Assembly: GCF_902713425.1 (NCBI RefSeq)
Contig: NC_081223.1
Span: 702,001 to 766,000, forward strand
Direction: 5' to 3'
From: Acipenser ruthenus
Taxonomy: Eukaryota; Chordata; Actinopteri; Acipenseriformes; Acipenseridae
Length of the DNA: 64,000 bases
Shown here: positions 11,781-23,675 of the stretch, piece by piece
Position numbering within the stretch: the stretch's first letter is position 1
Layout of the letters: each line of letters opens with the position of its first letter
Program-made: the position numbers and the translations under genes
Notes under the pieces: generated by a model
Told to the model about the DNA's origin: nothing
What the model saw: the letters and a program-made list of their open reading frames with translations, nothing else
Databases searched by the model: none

Positions 11781-11791
11781 TTTATACAAAT
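11781..11791 (-). promoter_or_regulatory. Octamer-like and TATA element of the V promoter
   Basis: The minus strand reads ATTTGTATAAAGG about 115 bp upstream of the leader ATG. The ATTTGTAT part differs by one base from the Ig octamer ATTTGCAT, and it overlaps a TATAAA. This fits a V promoter but is a short motif. Confidence 0.5.
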
Positions 11792-13660
11792 CCTGCTGCT
11801 GCTGCTGTCACAGATAGAGGAGATCTGAGCCGTGAGTGAGCACCAGTGCGATTGATAGGGTTGGGTTCACTTTGACTGTTTTCTTCTATTTTTCCCCCAG
11901 TCAAAGCTCTCAGTATATCACTGCTGTCTAATATAACTGATCTGTTTGTCTAAACTGACAGTAATATTTCTGTTTGTGTCATCATTTCAATCCTCTTGAG
12001 AATTAAAGGGTATGTAGTGCCCTAACCCTAGTGGTATACCTTCCCATGTGCTGCTGCTGCTGCTGTAGAAGTAACGGACCTGTCATTTTTCTTTTCATTG
12101 GTCACATTTTGACTGCTTCTTACTGTTATAAATTGGACATCTACTTCACTGTCTTCACAGGCCTTTTCAAGATGTACCTTAAGCGAGCTGCTAGGAGTGC
12201 GTTTTCATTATTTCAATCAGAATGATATTTAACAAGCCAGGGGAAAAGGTATCAAACTCCTTGTGGCAAAGTGGTTGCTGATTATGAACAGGTGCAGAGG
12301 TGATGCAGTGCAGGAATAAACGGACAGAGATTTGTAATCCGGTATGGAAAAATATAAGTTTTATTTTTAGTTATAATCCAGGTCTGGTGACCAAATAATA
12401 AGCGATGTGTAAAACACGGAGAACAGCAACAGGGATTGCAGCCCTAAACAATAAACACAGTATCTCTCACACAATATACAACCACGGTCACCAGTCCTGG
12501 GTGCGTGCTGTAGTGCTTGTGGTGGGTGATACAGTTTAAAGAGTGACAAATAGTGCAGTGCTGTTCCGGGTTCAGTGCTGGCTCTTAGTGACAGCTCCAG
12601 AACGTGTTAGCCGTCTATAAACACACAAGTATCAATTATAGACAAGACAAACAAACAAACACTCACAATACTCTTAATACACAGTGCACGGGTCCTTCCG
12701 GGTCTATTTCAAAACCAAAAACGAAGGAAAAGATTTACAATTCTCCAGCCCCTTTTATGCGGTTATGCATGACCCCTTGGTAAATGATTGCAGCTGATTC
12801 TATTGCCTGCAGCTGCTACCTCGTTTACCTTCCAGGTCAGTACGTTCTCGCACTGGAGTCTCGTCTTTTTCCAGGCTGATTGACTTCCCGACCCAGGGAA
12901 TGAACTGTCAGGACAACCTGTCCAAAGTCTTTCCCTTTCGCTACTTTGTATCCTCACAGGTCAAGAGGGAGATTTACAACCAGAACTCATTATATTTCCG
13001 TCACACTCCTGTATTGATTTCTTTATTGATTGATTTTGTTTGATGTTTGTGAAAGGGCGCACACAGTGACTGATCACACTCCATTGCCATGGCGATCCCA
13101 GCTCACTGAGAAACACATGGCTCTTGTAGTGACATGTTGTTTTGAGAAAGAGTGGAACAAACCAGCTTTCTTTCATTTGGAATGAGACTGAATTAGTGGG
13201 GAGTCTGTGAAAATATAGTATATCAGTGAATTAAATAATGAAAACCCATTTAAATGAAAGCCTTTTCTATTGAAGTTTAATTTATTTTCCGTTAGTTTGC
13301 CCCTGTTTTACACTTATATATTAAGAATAGTCCCACAAATTGATGAAAGTGTTTTTCTCAATGATTCTTACCCTGAGTGCAGATGACAAGTGCCCAGATG
13401 AAGATGCTGATAAAATTAATTGTTGTTGTGGATTCTGTTGCCATGAAGGGCAGCTCTCAATCATTAAATTATTATTATTTAATGTCAACAAATGGAGGGG
13501 GACTAGGCATGGTCACAAAGCTGGTCCTGTTTCAACCAGTTTTTCAGTTCTGTTAAAAAAAACTCTTGAAGTCTGATATACTTTTCATAAAGTCTTGTAG
13601 CGTATTCCAGAACATGGCACCCTTAATTGAGCAAGCTGTTTGTGCAAATGTAGTGCGACG
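11792..13660. other. Intergenic, probable unclassified interspersed repeat
   Basis: No gene is supported. From about 12270 to 12960 the base composition and short frames suggest an old non-coding transposon-derived stretch, but I cannot name the family. A (CTG)n-like run lies near 12048-12066. Confidence 0.35.
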
Positions 13661-13905
13661 TCAAGACACTACAGTCTCCTCTTGTGGTTGATCTTCTAGA
13701 CAATCCAAAGGTAGATCATTAATGTAGAGACTAAAAAATAAAGGCTCTAATATAGATCCCTGTGGGACCCCCATAGTACAGATCCTAAACGCTGATTCAC
13801 TATTGCTTATTTTAACACTTTGTTTTCTATCCAACAAGTCAGACTCCATCCACTTCAGAGCCTGACCAGACAGGTTCAATTCAGACAACTTGTTAAACTC
13901 ACAGG
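13661..13905 (-). mobile_element. Non-LTR retrotransposon fragment (reverse transcriptase)
   Basis: A 75-residue frame on the minus strand contains the RT block GVPQGSILEPLFFSLYINDL, which includes the conserved G-V-P-Q-G-S motif. Upstream residues (LKWMESDLLDRKQ) fit the stretch preceding it in LINE RTs. No endonuclease or catalytic Asp-Asp box is included. A short LINE remnant whose clade is uncertain. Confidence 0.8.
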
Positions 13906-15225
13906 GCTAGAAACACACCCAGAGCACTGAAGCATGTGCTGCCAATGCAAAGTGTCTTTTCTATGCAAATTGTCTTAATTGGCACAACAGCCACTTGTAG
14001 CCAAGCAGTGGTGTAAACACAGGCTTGGTGCTGTGTGTTCTGACAGAGCAAGATTAGCAGTTTAGCATGAACACTCCCAGGACAGCAGGACTAGACAAAG
14101 AACAGCTTTAATAGGAGCATATGAGGAGAGCCAATCAGCCGAGACCTTATTCCACTCAACACAGCTGGAATGGAGTCAAGTGTGGAGTGTGTGTTTAAAG
14201 CAGTACTTGCACTGTGTGTTCAGACAGAGCAAGATTAGTAACTGCCCTGGCATTAACACTCCCAGGACAGTGGGACTATACAATAGAGCCCAGCTATTAA
14301 GAGTAGCATTGGAACCTGATTAGCACAGTCCTTAATGCACTCATTAAAGTGTAATGCAGCAGTACTGCTTATTAAACAGCAGCACCGTCATGATTGAAGT
14401 GCATTGAAGTTCTCACTGGCTTCAGTAACACTTGAAGACACTCAGCGCCTCATTCACTAAACGCTGGTAAATGACCAGAATGATATAAATGTTCTTAAGC
14501 TTTAACCTTAGGGTGATCTCTAAAATAAGATTGGATGGGTTGGCAGTTAGCTCATTTGTGAATGGTCCCTGCTCTGCTCACAGCATCACCAGTGCGCTGC
14601 CCTATTTCCTGAATGTTGTGACAGTACATACCGCCTGCTTTACAAACACGGTATTTGAACACGCGCCGAGGACCCAAACATTTTAGCACCCTTCAGTGAA
14701 TAATGTCTTGAATATCAAATCCCTCCCTCACGGTATTTCTGATGTAATGTACATACATTTACCATCCATTAACATCATGAATTATATTGAAATGACCCGC
14801 ATGCGGTACTTTTCCTTCGCATTGTTCACCACGGGTTAGGTTGCTCTTCACTGCTTGGTGAATGCAGCAGGTGTACACAGTAGCACACGGTACAGAGCCT
14901 CACTGCGTGTTAACACAGTACCGCTGTGTGATAAATGAGGTCCTTACACTTTGATGCTGGTAGCTCCTCACTGTTGTGGGCAATGTTGGGAACTGCAGTC
15001 TGTGATGTTTAAGGCATTTTCAGCTGCGTTCAAAAACTAAAGGCATAATATGCCACCTAATATATCCTTCAAGCCCCTCAGGTGAAATACACATCAATGG
15101 AAAAGTTATTTTATTTGTATTTAATGTGTTTATTTGATATTATAAGATGCAGCAATATTTATATCAGTATGTCAGTAAAGCTTTTAATAACTGCTGGCGA
15201 TGAAATCAAAGAGGGAGTAATTCAC
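13906..15225. other. Intergenic with an imperfect tandem duplication
   Basis: Two versions of a block centred on CAGACAGAGCAAGATTAG and ACACTCCCAGGACAG begin about 14030 and 14212, a period of roughly 180 bp. They are diverged and non-coding. I see no gene. Confidence 0.5.
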
Positions 15226-15280
15226 TGCTACTACATTATGGACAACAGGCTCCCTCTTGTGGCCAATGTTGATAACTACT
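15226..15280 (+). repeat. Short copy of dispersed repeat R1
   Basis: It matches the 3' part of 10344-10531 (ACATTATGGACA followed by CTCCCTCTTGTGG). Confidence 0.5.
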
Positions 15281-15899
15281 GCATGTTTTGTTTGTTTGAG
15301 TTGAGTTTTAATATAACTTTTTAAGGAATTAATGAAATAATAAGTCCTATTTGTTTATGACTCCCCTTGAAGCCCCTAGACTGCTGTGTGGTGTTTAACA
15401 CTTGTGTAATTCTTCAGCAAAGTCACTGTCTCAGCTGATACACAGCACTGTGTCCAGCCCCTCGTCCCTCTGGCTCTGTAATGAGTTCAGAGTGAGGGGG
15501 AGATCAGTGACGTGCCCAGCCTAGACTCTGGGAGAAGCTCGGAGCTTCAGCCCCTTTTCTGTTGGTGTGCTGGAGGTTCAGCACCGGACAGCTACCTCTG
15601 ACTCACTCCATGGGAGAGGCTCAGGGAGGAGAGGAAGGATGAAAGAGAAGATTGAAGCCCTTCAGCATGTATATCTCACACTAATCGACACATAAATAAG
15701 ATCAACAACAGATTATTTAAAAGAAAAACAGCCAGCTGCATCATCTGTAAACAAAGGAAATCTACGGATAATAATCAGGGAATCCAATCCCGGATTCCCG
15801 GATCTTTTTCTGATACAGAAATCCCTGGATTGGAAACATAAAAACCGGGAATTCGGGAGTCAGGATATTCTGGACATGAATATTTTTTTTTCTATTAGG
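15281..15899. other. Intergenic, nothing recognised
   Basis: No frame, RNA gene or named repeat can be supported. Confidence 0.4.
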
Positions 15900-16330
15900 A
15901 AAACACTCGGTATCACCAGGGTCATTGGAAACAGCCGACTCAATACGTGTTCGTAGCCAGCAGGGCTATGAAGTTGTCGGAAGTGTGTTTGATTCTCAGC
16001 TTTAAAAGTAAAGAAAACATAAACCAATGCGATTTGCTTTTATAATGTTCATTATTTGAAACGTGGGCATAAACACAGTTGTACTGGCTGAGAATCGTCT
16101 CTGGTCAATTACTTGGAAAGCAGCTATGCTGACCAATATATCACCAACGGGGGGAAAGCTGGCAGTACCGAGTGACACAGAAGACGGATTCTCTCAGCGC
16201 ATCTCTGAATGCGCACTGGCACAAAGGGGCTTTGATCGTCTAATGACGTGGCAGAATGCAATAATGTATTGGGGTAATTTACCAACAAAAGAAACAAAAA
16301 TAAAACTGTAGGTATTTATTTGTGAATAAA
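15900..16330 (+). repeat. Repeat K, copy 1 (inverted relative to copies at 56 and 60.5 kb)
   Basis: This is the reverse complement of about 56040-56470 and 60570-60990, with point differences. In all three an open stretch encoding residues like SDTEDGFSQRISECALAQRGF and MTWQNAIMYW remains readable. Here the frame is interrupted upstream by a TGA and a one-base difference in a G run near 16152. I do not recognise the product; it may be transposon-derived. Confidence 0.65.
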
Positions 16331-16783
16331 CTATCTTGCTTCTACGATGGGACCAGAGACCTTACATCCGCAATATAATGATCGGCCAACCCCAGAGAGA
16401 CTTTGTCTTGACCAGGGATTAATATAATCTAAAACACGATCACGAAAAGGCGTTGTCTTTTTAAAAATTAAACCTGCCAGACCGAACTCAGGCTAACATT
16501 CAATCAGTCAATTAATCATATATACTTAAAAACAAGAACATATCTAATTGTAAGCCTAGTCGTACAATGGAAGTCTTCAGTGTTATTTTAAACAAAGAGC
16601 GCTTTTTACGATTTAACATGGATTTAGACAGAATATTAAGCATGTTTATTTATTTCTAATACTGGACCCTGTCTTAATACTGTATTACATTCTGAATATG
16701 AATATAGCTGAATTATTAATTGTAGATAATACTTAGAATACCAGATACATATTTAGCATTAAAAAGCAATACATGTGATTTAT

Positions 16784-17155
16784 TTAACAGTCGTTCATTA
16801 TTTTGTGTATCAGCCGCCACACAAAGCTGAGGGCAGTGCGGTATACTGTAATGATGCTCCAGTCAGTCTGCCCGGACTGCACCTGAACCATCTTAAAAAC
16901 ACGAAGCCACTAATAAGCTAATTTATAAGAGTTAGTAAAGAATGGCGCTATATAATCTAAGGAAGCTGAATGTGAACTCCTAGCTGGAGCAACGAGAGAG
17001 GGAGAGAGGGCGGGGCAGAGAAGGAGGGGGAGACGCTGCTAGGCAACCGGCTCGTGAACATTCCACTCAGCTGAGCAGAGACCGTTAGGATTTAAAAATG
17101 CGAACGTTCCGAGCGGCGTTAGGCGCTTCGTTAAATTAACACACCGTTGCTGGCA
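16784..17155 (-). other. X-block copy 1 (promoter-like block with short ORF)
   Basis: One of seven copies of a block of about 360 bp. Reading 5' to 3' on the minus strand it has a GGAACGTTC palindrome, an RFX X-box-like GTTGCCTAGCAGC, a GC box (CCCCGCCC), then a 35-codon ORF (16891 down to 16784) starting MVQVQSGQTDW, followed by AATAAA. It adjoins tRNA-Leu. Function unknown; see findings. Confidence 0.6.
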
Positions 17156-17424
17156 TATGAATATAACCATATTTTAAATACTCCAATAGGACTGCATTAA
17201 AAACGATGTTTTTTCAAATTAATATGTTATTTGGAATTTTAAAACAATCAAGTTAAATAACATGTTTGGACACAAAATATTTTTCAGTGAGGTTAACAAG
17301 TAGTCTGTTTATAAAAAAAAATGCAATCTGTGTTAGGAACACTATTTTAGTCCGATTTAAAATGGAAATTAAAATGGTATTGAGTGCTGAAATTTATTAT
17401 TTTTAAAAATAAGTTAAATTGAAC

Positions 17425-17535
17425 TGTCAGTAGTGGGATTTGAACCCACGCCTCCATTCAGAGACCAGAACACAAAATTCTTTAGAAAGACAGAGTCCTT
17501 GAGTCTGGCGCCTTAAACCACTCAGCCATTCTGAC
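17425..17535 (-). tRNA. tRNA-Leu(CAA) with intron
   Basis: The acceptor ends GTCAG...CTGACA pair, box A is TGGCTGAGTGG and box B is GGTTCAAATCC. The anticodon CAA in the loop is followed by an intron of about 25 bases, normal for eukaryotic tRNA-Leu(CAA). Box A differs by one base from the usual TGGCCGAGTGG. Confidence 0.85.
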
Positions 17536-17877
17536 AAGCTGCGCTTGTTAATGTAGAAAACCGCATTATTTATTTCAGCACACACTAGGGTGTCATCAAG
17601 GCCCGATTGGATTTATTACGCACATACCAACTCATGCTCCATGAATGATGTTAAGACAATTGTAAAAAAAAGAAACGGATTGAAGTCAACCCACAAAAGT
17701 AAGATTATTTATTTCAATATCGTTATAGCTATAAACGATGCATGCATTTTACAATAGCAATTGCTATTTGACAATGACCAATAAGTAATTTTGGTGCAGT
17801 ACTGTATACAATGTGAACAGAATCAGACTTTGCTCCGTTGTCTCGAAGAAACATCTTCAATTTGTATTTAAAAAGGA

Positions 17878-17950
17878 CGCCTAACGTGGGGCTCGAACCC
17901 ACGACCCTGAGATTAAGAGTCTCATGCTCTACCGACTGAGCTAGCCGGGC
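17878..17950 (-). tRNA. tRNA-Lys(CTT)
   Basis: 73 bases with box B GGTTCGAGCCC, anticodon CTT and paired acceptor ends GCCCGGC/GTTAGGC (one wobble). A T run follows on the minus strand as terminator. Looks intact. Confidence 0.9.
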
Positions 17951-18364
17951 TGACTGGTGCACGTTTCTTTTACTGTAACCAACTGAGCTATTAATTTGTC
18001 ATCTTATTTGGGAAAATAGTGAGTGACAGAACCAAAGATTCCAAATATAATCCACTGAACTGTAGCTTTATTATCATAATGAAAACAGATTACACATGAC
18101 CACAGTTCTGTATCAAAATTAAGTCGTAAGTATATGGTTTCCATTGTAGCTATTTACACACACTGCTCTGTTGTCTCCCAGGGTGTTATCTAACAAAACG
18201 ACATATGCTGTGCTGCCATAATTGATTACATAGACTTTCCTGCCCCGTGTTGCTTTCTTCTTAGATGTGATCTCAGGTTCTGATGAGTTCTGCTCCCTCG
18301 ATCACGTTCTGCAGCATCTCGCCTTGCTCATCACTGCCGTATGCTTTGGCTGTTTAACAGGTTG

Positions 18365-18388
18365 GTCTCTGTGGCGCAATCGGTTAGT

Positions 18389-18423
<35 letters not shown>

Positions 18424-18438
18424 CCCCACCCAGGGACG
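18365..18438 (+). tRNA. tRNA-Asn(GTT)
   Basis: 74 bases with acceptor ends GTCTCTG/CAGGGAC, anticodon GTT in CTGTTAACC, and box B GGTTCAACCCC. It lies in the opposite orientation to its Phe, Lys and Leu neighbours, as in every array unit. Confidence 0.9.
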
Positions 18439-18575
18439 ATGCTTTTTGCATTTCTTAATCACATTAGAAAATGGCACTCTGATACGCTGTTATTTCATCC
18501 AATTACCCTGAAGAATAAATGTGCTCTATTTTTTTTAGTTCAAAATAATAGAAAACAAATACCGTTTTGTTGTTT

Positions 18576-18648
18576 GCCGAAACCCGGGATCAAACCAGGG
18601 ACCTTGAGATCTTCAGTCTAACGCTCTCCCAACTGAGCTATTTCTTGC
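18576..18648 (-). pseudogene. tRNA-Phe(GAA), degenerate
   Basis: The body, anticodon GAA and box B (GGTTTGATCCC) are recognisable. The 5' acceptor strand reads GCAAGAA instead of GCCGAAA and no longer pairs with the 3' strand TTTCGGC, so a pseudogene is likely. Confidence 0.75.
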
Positions 18649-19396
18649 TTGACAAGACTAATTTTTCGAGATAGCATTCTTTTTGGCAATTCTGTAAACC
18701 TGTAATGAGAAACGTTCAACAGCTCGACAACACCATAATAGAATCCGATGCCTTTACAAATGTGTTTCGAAACTGTTAAGTTTTCTCCCAAATGCGGTTC
18801 TCAACAAATGTTTTTTTTTTGTATTCCTTCCAGGGTAAGTCCAAAAGGCAAACACTGGAACTCTCCGCCTGAAAGTACAGCGCTTGAACTGCCTCAACAA
18901 ACGCTGAGCTCTAAAACGTGTACACTGAAAGTCTATTAACATCTTTAACACAATCATTTGTATTCCAATAGCGGTTAGTCCACAGGGTGATCAATAAAGT
19001 GACTGCTGGCTTTGTTTAAATATTAACAAGATGTTTTTAGGATTCACGCGTATTCTGAACAAGCACAATAGAATATGATAGTGAAAGGACAAGCAAATAA
19101 CAGGTTTATTGGCTCTGGTCTTGTATCATCACCCTGACTACTGTCCGTAAGAAAGTGGCATTAATAAAAACGTCATTATGCAAAGTTCCCAATGCGCAAA
19201 TACGCAACATATTTAAACTTCTTCACAATCTTAAACCTTCTCAAATTAATTTAAAATACTTACTGACAGGTACGGCCCTTTCCCAATGTAACACTCTGCT
19301 TTGTTTGAACACCAACGATGGGTGGGATATTATGTAGTAAACCACAATACTATTGTTCCCACTTTCTTTAGTACTACCAAAAATGCAAACCCTGGC

Positions 19397-19469
19397 ACCC
19401 CTAGTGGCCTAATGGATTAGGCACTGGCTTCCTAAATCAAGGATCGCGGCTTCGAATTCCATCTGAAGT
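19397..19469 (+). pseudogene. tRNA-Arg(CCT), degenerate
   Basis: The D-arm block TGGCCTAATGGATTAGGCA and anticodon CCT are clear, but the acceptor and T stems have lost pairing (ends ACCCCTA/CTGAAGT). Probably inactive. Confidence 0.65.
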
Positions 19470-19639
19470 AAAATAGTGTTATTAAAACGAACATTATTAT
19501 CATATTTTTTTCTTGGCATGTGATATTTTGTAGATCTTGTTATCTGCTATGTCCGCTCACGCTAGGCACTACGTGCTCGAGTGCTGTAGCAGCAGCCATG
19601 AAGCAAGTTCGTTTTTCATTTGAAATACATACACCCTGT

Positions 19640-20475
19640 ACACACTGTAGTGTTTAGATGACTGGATGTGAGGAGCTTTGTGTTAACAATGGGAGAACTG
19701 GGCTGACTGGGGAGGTAACTGCTGACTATGTCCATTGTCTTATTACTGTAGAGGTGGGTTGTCGAAGATTTGTGGCACACTCTACAACCCGGTTTCTCAG
19801 AGACGTCGAATTCAGTGGCGAAGAGTTGCGTCGCACAGTGAAGAACTTATCTGAAGCAGCAGAGAGGGGCAGCAACTGGCTGTGGTTGAGATGGAAAGAT
19901 TCTGGCTGGGGATCTCAAACACAATAGAAAGAAACGCTGATGTACAGGTAAGTAAGCTGGGCTGAGTTGAGTGGGGGACAGAGGGGGGTGATGCTGGGAC
20001 GCCAGAATCACCGTCGAGCCCTCTTGAGGTGTTGTGGGCTAGTCGACGAAACACTGAGGATGGAAGGTTCCCACTTGAAGACCCCAGAGATGTACCCTAC
20101 TTAGCTCAATCCAGACGGTTGTCATGCTGATGCGCTGGGGAGGCCGCACTGTGGTTGATCCCCGGAGCCAGCATCGCAGCCATTGTGTGTGCTGATGCGC
20201 TATGGAGGCAAAATAAGCTGATCCCTGTAGCCAGCATTACACTTCAGCCATTAACACCACACAGAAGGATATCTACATCATCATATGGAAGGGAAGGCAA
20301 TGGATGGAGACACAGATGGACCACATTAGTTTACTGTAAAGCTATGTCTTAGTTGGTGCTTATCTTGATGAGAGCCGAGTTCAAATCAGCATGAAGTTTT
20401 AACATCTACTCTCATGTAATGGAAAGCTAGACAGCAGTGGTGGACTGGTTCCCTCTTGTGGTCAGTGTGAATGAT
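19640..20475 (+). repeat. Dispersed repeat R1 split by an inserted element
   Basis: 19640-19750 and 20424-20475 together match the uninterrupted R1 at 10344-10531. The 670 bp between them have a different base composition and carry no recognised protein; I take them as an inserted unclassified transposable element. Confidence 0.55.
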
Positions 20476-20559
20476 GGCAGTGTGTGCAGCATGGCAGGGC
20501 ACTGATGCCTGTTTCCAGGCTATACAAACACAGAGAGTGATTCAATCAAACACTAAGAT

Positions 20560-21800
20560 CACAGTTTAATAGAAGAGTGGATTAGTTCTATTTGTATATG
20601 TGTTCTAAGCGCTGCACTTGTGTTTCAATAAGTGTCATATTATGATATTTATAATGTACATTTTTATTGCCTGTGTGCAGTGTCTTACATTTTTCTCTAT
20701 TAAATGTCATTTGCCATGTGTCTGCCCAGTTCTGAATGCTGTCTAGATCATTTTGAATGACCTTTGCTGCTGCAACACTGTTTGCCACTTCTCCTATTTT
20801 TGTGTTGTTTGTAAATAACAAGTTTGCTTACTATACCAGAATCTAAGTCATTAATGTAGATTAGGAATAGCAGAGGACCTAATACTGATCCCTGTGGTAC
20901 ACCACTGGTTACCTCGCTCCATTTTGAGTTTTCTCCTCTAATCCGTTTTCTACATGTTAACCACTCTCTAATCCATGTGCATGCATTTCCTTGAATCCCT
21001 GCTGCGTTCAGTTTGAGAATTAATCTTTTATGCTGGACTTTGTCAAAATCTTTCTGGAAATCTAAATAAACCATGTCATATGCTTTACAATTATCCATTG
21101 TTGATGTTGCATCCTCAAAAAAATCTAGCAGGTTAGTTAGACATGATCTCCCTTTTCTAAAACCATGCTGACTGTCTCCCAGCATACTGTTACCATATAG
21201 GTAATTTTCCATTTTGGATCTTATTATAGTTTCCATAAGTTTACATATAATAGAAGTCAGGCTTATTGGTCTGTAGTTACCTGGTTCAGTTTTCTCTCCC
21301 TTTTTGTGGATTGGTATTACGTTTGTAATTTTCCAGTCTGCCAGTACAACCCCTGTGTCAAGAGACTGTTGCATGATCTTGGTTAGCGGTTTGTAAATAA
21401 CTTATTTCATTTCTTTGAGTACTATTGGGAGGATCTCATCCGGCCCAGGGGATTTGTTTATTTTAAGAGCTCCTAGTCCCTTTAACACTTCTGCCTCTGT
21501 TATGCTAAAGTTATTTAAGACTGGAAAGGAACAGGTCGACATGTGGGGTATGTTGTCCGTGTCCTCCTTTGTAAAAACTTGTTAAAAGTAATCATTTCAT
21601 ATATTTGCTATTTTTTTTTTCTTCATCTATGATTTTGCCATTTGTGTCTCTTAGACATTTAACCTCCTCTTTGAATGTTCTCTTGCTGTTATAATATTGG
21701 AAAAAACATTTTGGAATTGGTTTGAGCCCCCTTAGCAATGTTCATTTATATCTATCTCTCTTAGCCTTTCTAACTTCCTTTTTGACTTGTGTTTGTAGTT
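20560..21800 (-). mobile_element. CR1-like LINE, reverse-transcriptase region, decayed
   Basis: The minus strand reads in order KINKSPGPDEI, then [57 protein letters not shown], and NWADTWQMTFNREKC. This is the finger-palm part of a CR1-type non-LTR RT. The catalytic F-A-D-D box is replaced (FTNNT) and the frame breaks at that point and again upstream, so it is inactive. No endonuclease domain or intact 3' end is seen. Confidence 0.88.
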
Positions 21801-21804
21801 CCAA

Positions 21805-21945
21805 ATAGGAGGAGTGGCAAACACTGTTGCGGCAGCAAAGGTCATTCAAAATGATCTAGACAGCATTCAGAACTGGGCAGACACATGGCAAATGGCATTT
21901 ATAAAAGAAAAGTGTAAGGTATTGCACACAGGCAATACATTTCTC
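21805..21945 (+). mobile_element. CR1-like LINE scrap in opposite orientation
   Basis: The plus strand encodes [20 protein letters not shown] and neighbours, the same RT segment found on the minus strand at 20600-20790. The piece abuts the 5' end of the minus-strand element head to head. Confidence 0.8.
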
Positions 21946-22084
21946 CCCCTTCCTTTCTATATTGGTTAATTGTGGGCTCTATTTTTTTTTTTTTTTAACA
22001 TCACTGAGTCCCTTGCCCTTGTGCAACCACAATGTAGAAACATATAGAGAATGTATGGGAATGGTCAATAAACATCACTGCTGT

Positions 22085-22590
22085 TTCTCTTAAAGCGTGT
22101 TTATTTATTTCTAATACTGGACCCTGTCTTAATACTGTATTATATTCTGAATATGAATATAGCTGGATTATTAATTGTAGATAATACTTAGAATACCAAA
22201 TACATATTTAGCATTAAAAAGTCGTTCATTATTTTGTGTATCAGCCGCCACACAAAGCTGAGCGCAGTGCGGTATACTGTAATGATGCTCCAGTCAGTCT
22301 GCCCGGACTGCACCTGAACCATCTTAAAAACACGAAGCTTCTAATAAGCTAATTTGTAAAAGTTAGTAAAGAATTGCGCTAATATAACGAAGCTAAATTT
22401 GAACTCCTAGCTGGAGCAACGAGAGAGGGCGAGAGGGCGGGGCAGAGAAGGAGGGGGAGACGCTGCTAGGCAACCGGCTCGTGAACATTCCACTCAGCTG
22501 AGCAGAGACCGTTAGGATTTAAAAATGCGAACGTTCCGAGCGGCGTTAGGCGCTTCGTTAAATTAACACACTGTTGCTGGCATTTTCGTT
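22085..22590 (-). other. X-block copy 2, away from tRNA genes
   Basis: This matches 16640-17155 over its whole length. The ORF starts at 22322 (minus strand, same MVQVQSGQTDW start). Its end differs because a deletion removed the usual stop, extending the frame to 22188. It is the only copy without a tRNA gene next to it. Confidence 0.6.
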
Positions 22591-23668
22591 TTGAAGAAAA
22601 ATTTATTTTAAATACTCAAATAGCACTGTATTAAAAAAATACTTTACTTCAGTTACAGACCGTTTTCCAACAAATAAAAGGAAGTGCGTATTTATAAGAA
22701 GTACATGTGTTATGATATTAAGACTAAACAAATGTGCTACAGTTTGGTGTATAATTTATTTATTTATTAAATGTTGTGGTAATTGTTTTTTTTAATATTG
22801 TATTGTTTTCACAAAATAACATCCGTACATTATCAGTTCATCTGCTAGAGTAATCAAATCACAAATATTACTCGTCAGTAATTCATACACAGACACGCTG
22901 TGGTAACTTCAAGAAGTTAAAATGTAAGGCTGGATTACAGTTTAACCAAATAAATAAATAAATACATTAATAACGACATGAAACAAAAATACGTTTTGGT
23001 AGCTCATACGTAGGCCTATTTAAATTACAAAATGCGACCTGTTTTAGAAATTGATTTATATACTACCTGCCATTTAAATCTAAATTATATTTAAAACTGT
23101 TTGAGGGGCAGACTAGCATAGATGATTTCTAAAATCCATTAATATGTTAAACTATAACACCACATTAGCACCCCGAGAAATATAGAAATTGATCATTTGT
23201 AAAGAATTAGCTGTGAGATTATTTAGATAAATAATCAGAATTATGGATGCATGGATTTTTGATTAAAATACACCAACATGTACTTTTGTTTCATGTCATA
23301 ATTTATTTATTAATTTCATTGTAACCCCTTGCTGGTGCCACGGCTTGTCTCTGTATCAATTCACTGATATTTGAGGTTTTGTTTAGTACACACTAGCAGG
23401 TGATCTGATAATCTTATTGATGTTATTTTGTGAAAACAATAACACGTTAATACTGTGCTACAAAAAATGACTCGCCGTGTTGTAACTTGTGCGGGTGATG
23501 TCATGGGTTGTCATGGCAGCGCCGATCATCACGGGAGGGGTTATCAGTGGTTGTCGGAGAAACGCTTGAGTTCCGCTGGCTTCCGAGGTGTCCAACCCGA
23601 ATATCTAAATCAATACAGTGACAACAAAGTAATGTGACATATAAACCTAATGACTACATTAATGAAGC
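22591..23668. other. Intergenic, AT-rich
   Basis: Nothing is recognised; short frames only. Confidence 0.4.
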
Positions 23669-23675
23669 AGAAATA

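Noticed and set aside
17729-17962. 77-codon frame containing ARLAQSVEHETLNLRVVGSS
   Set aside because: This is the translation of the tRNA-Lys gene and flank, a common spurious annotation in databases.
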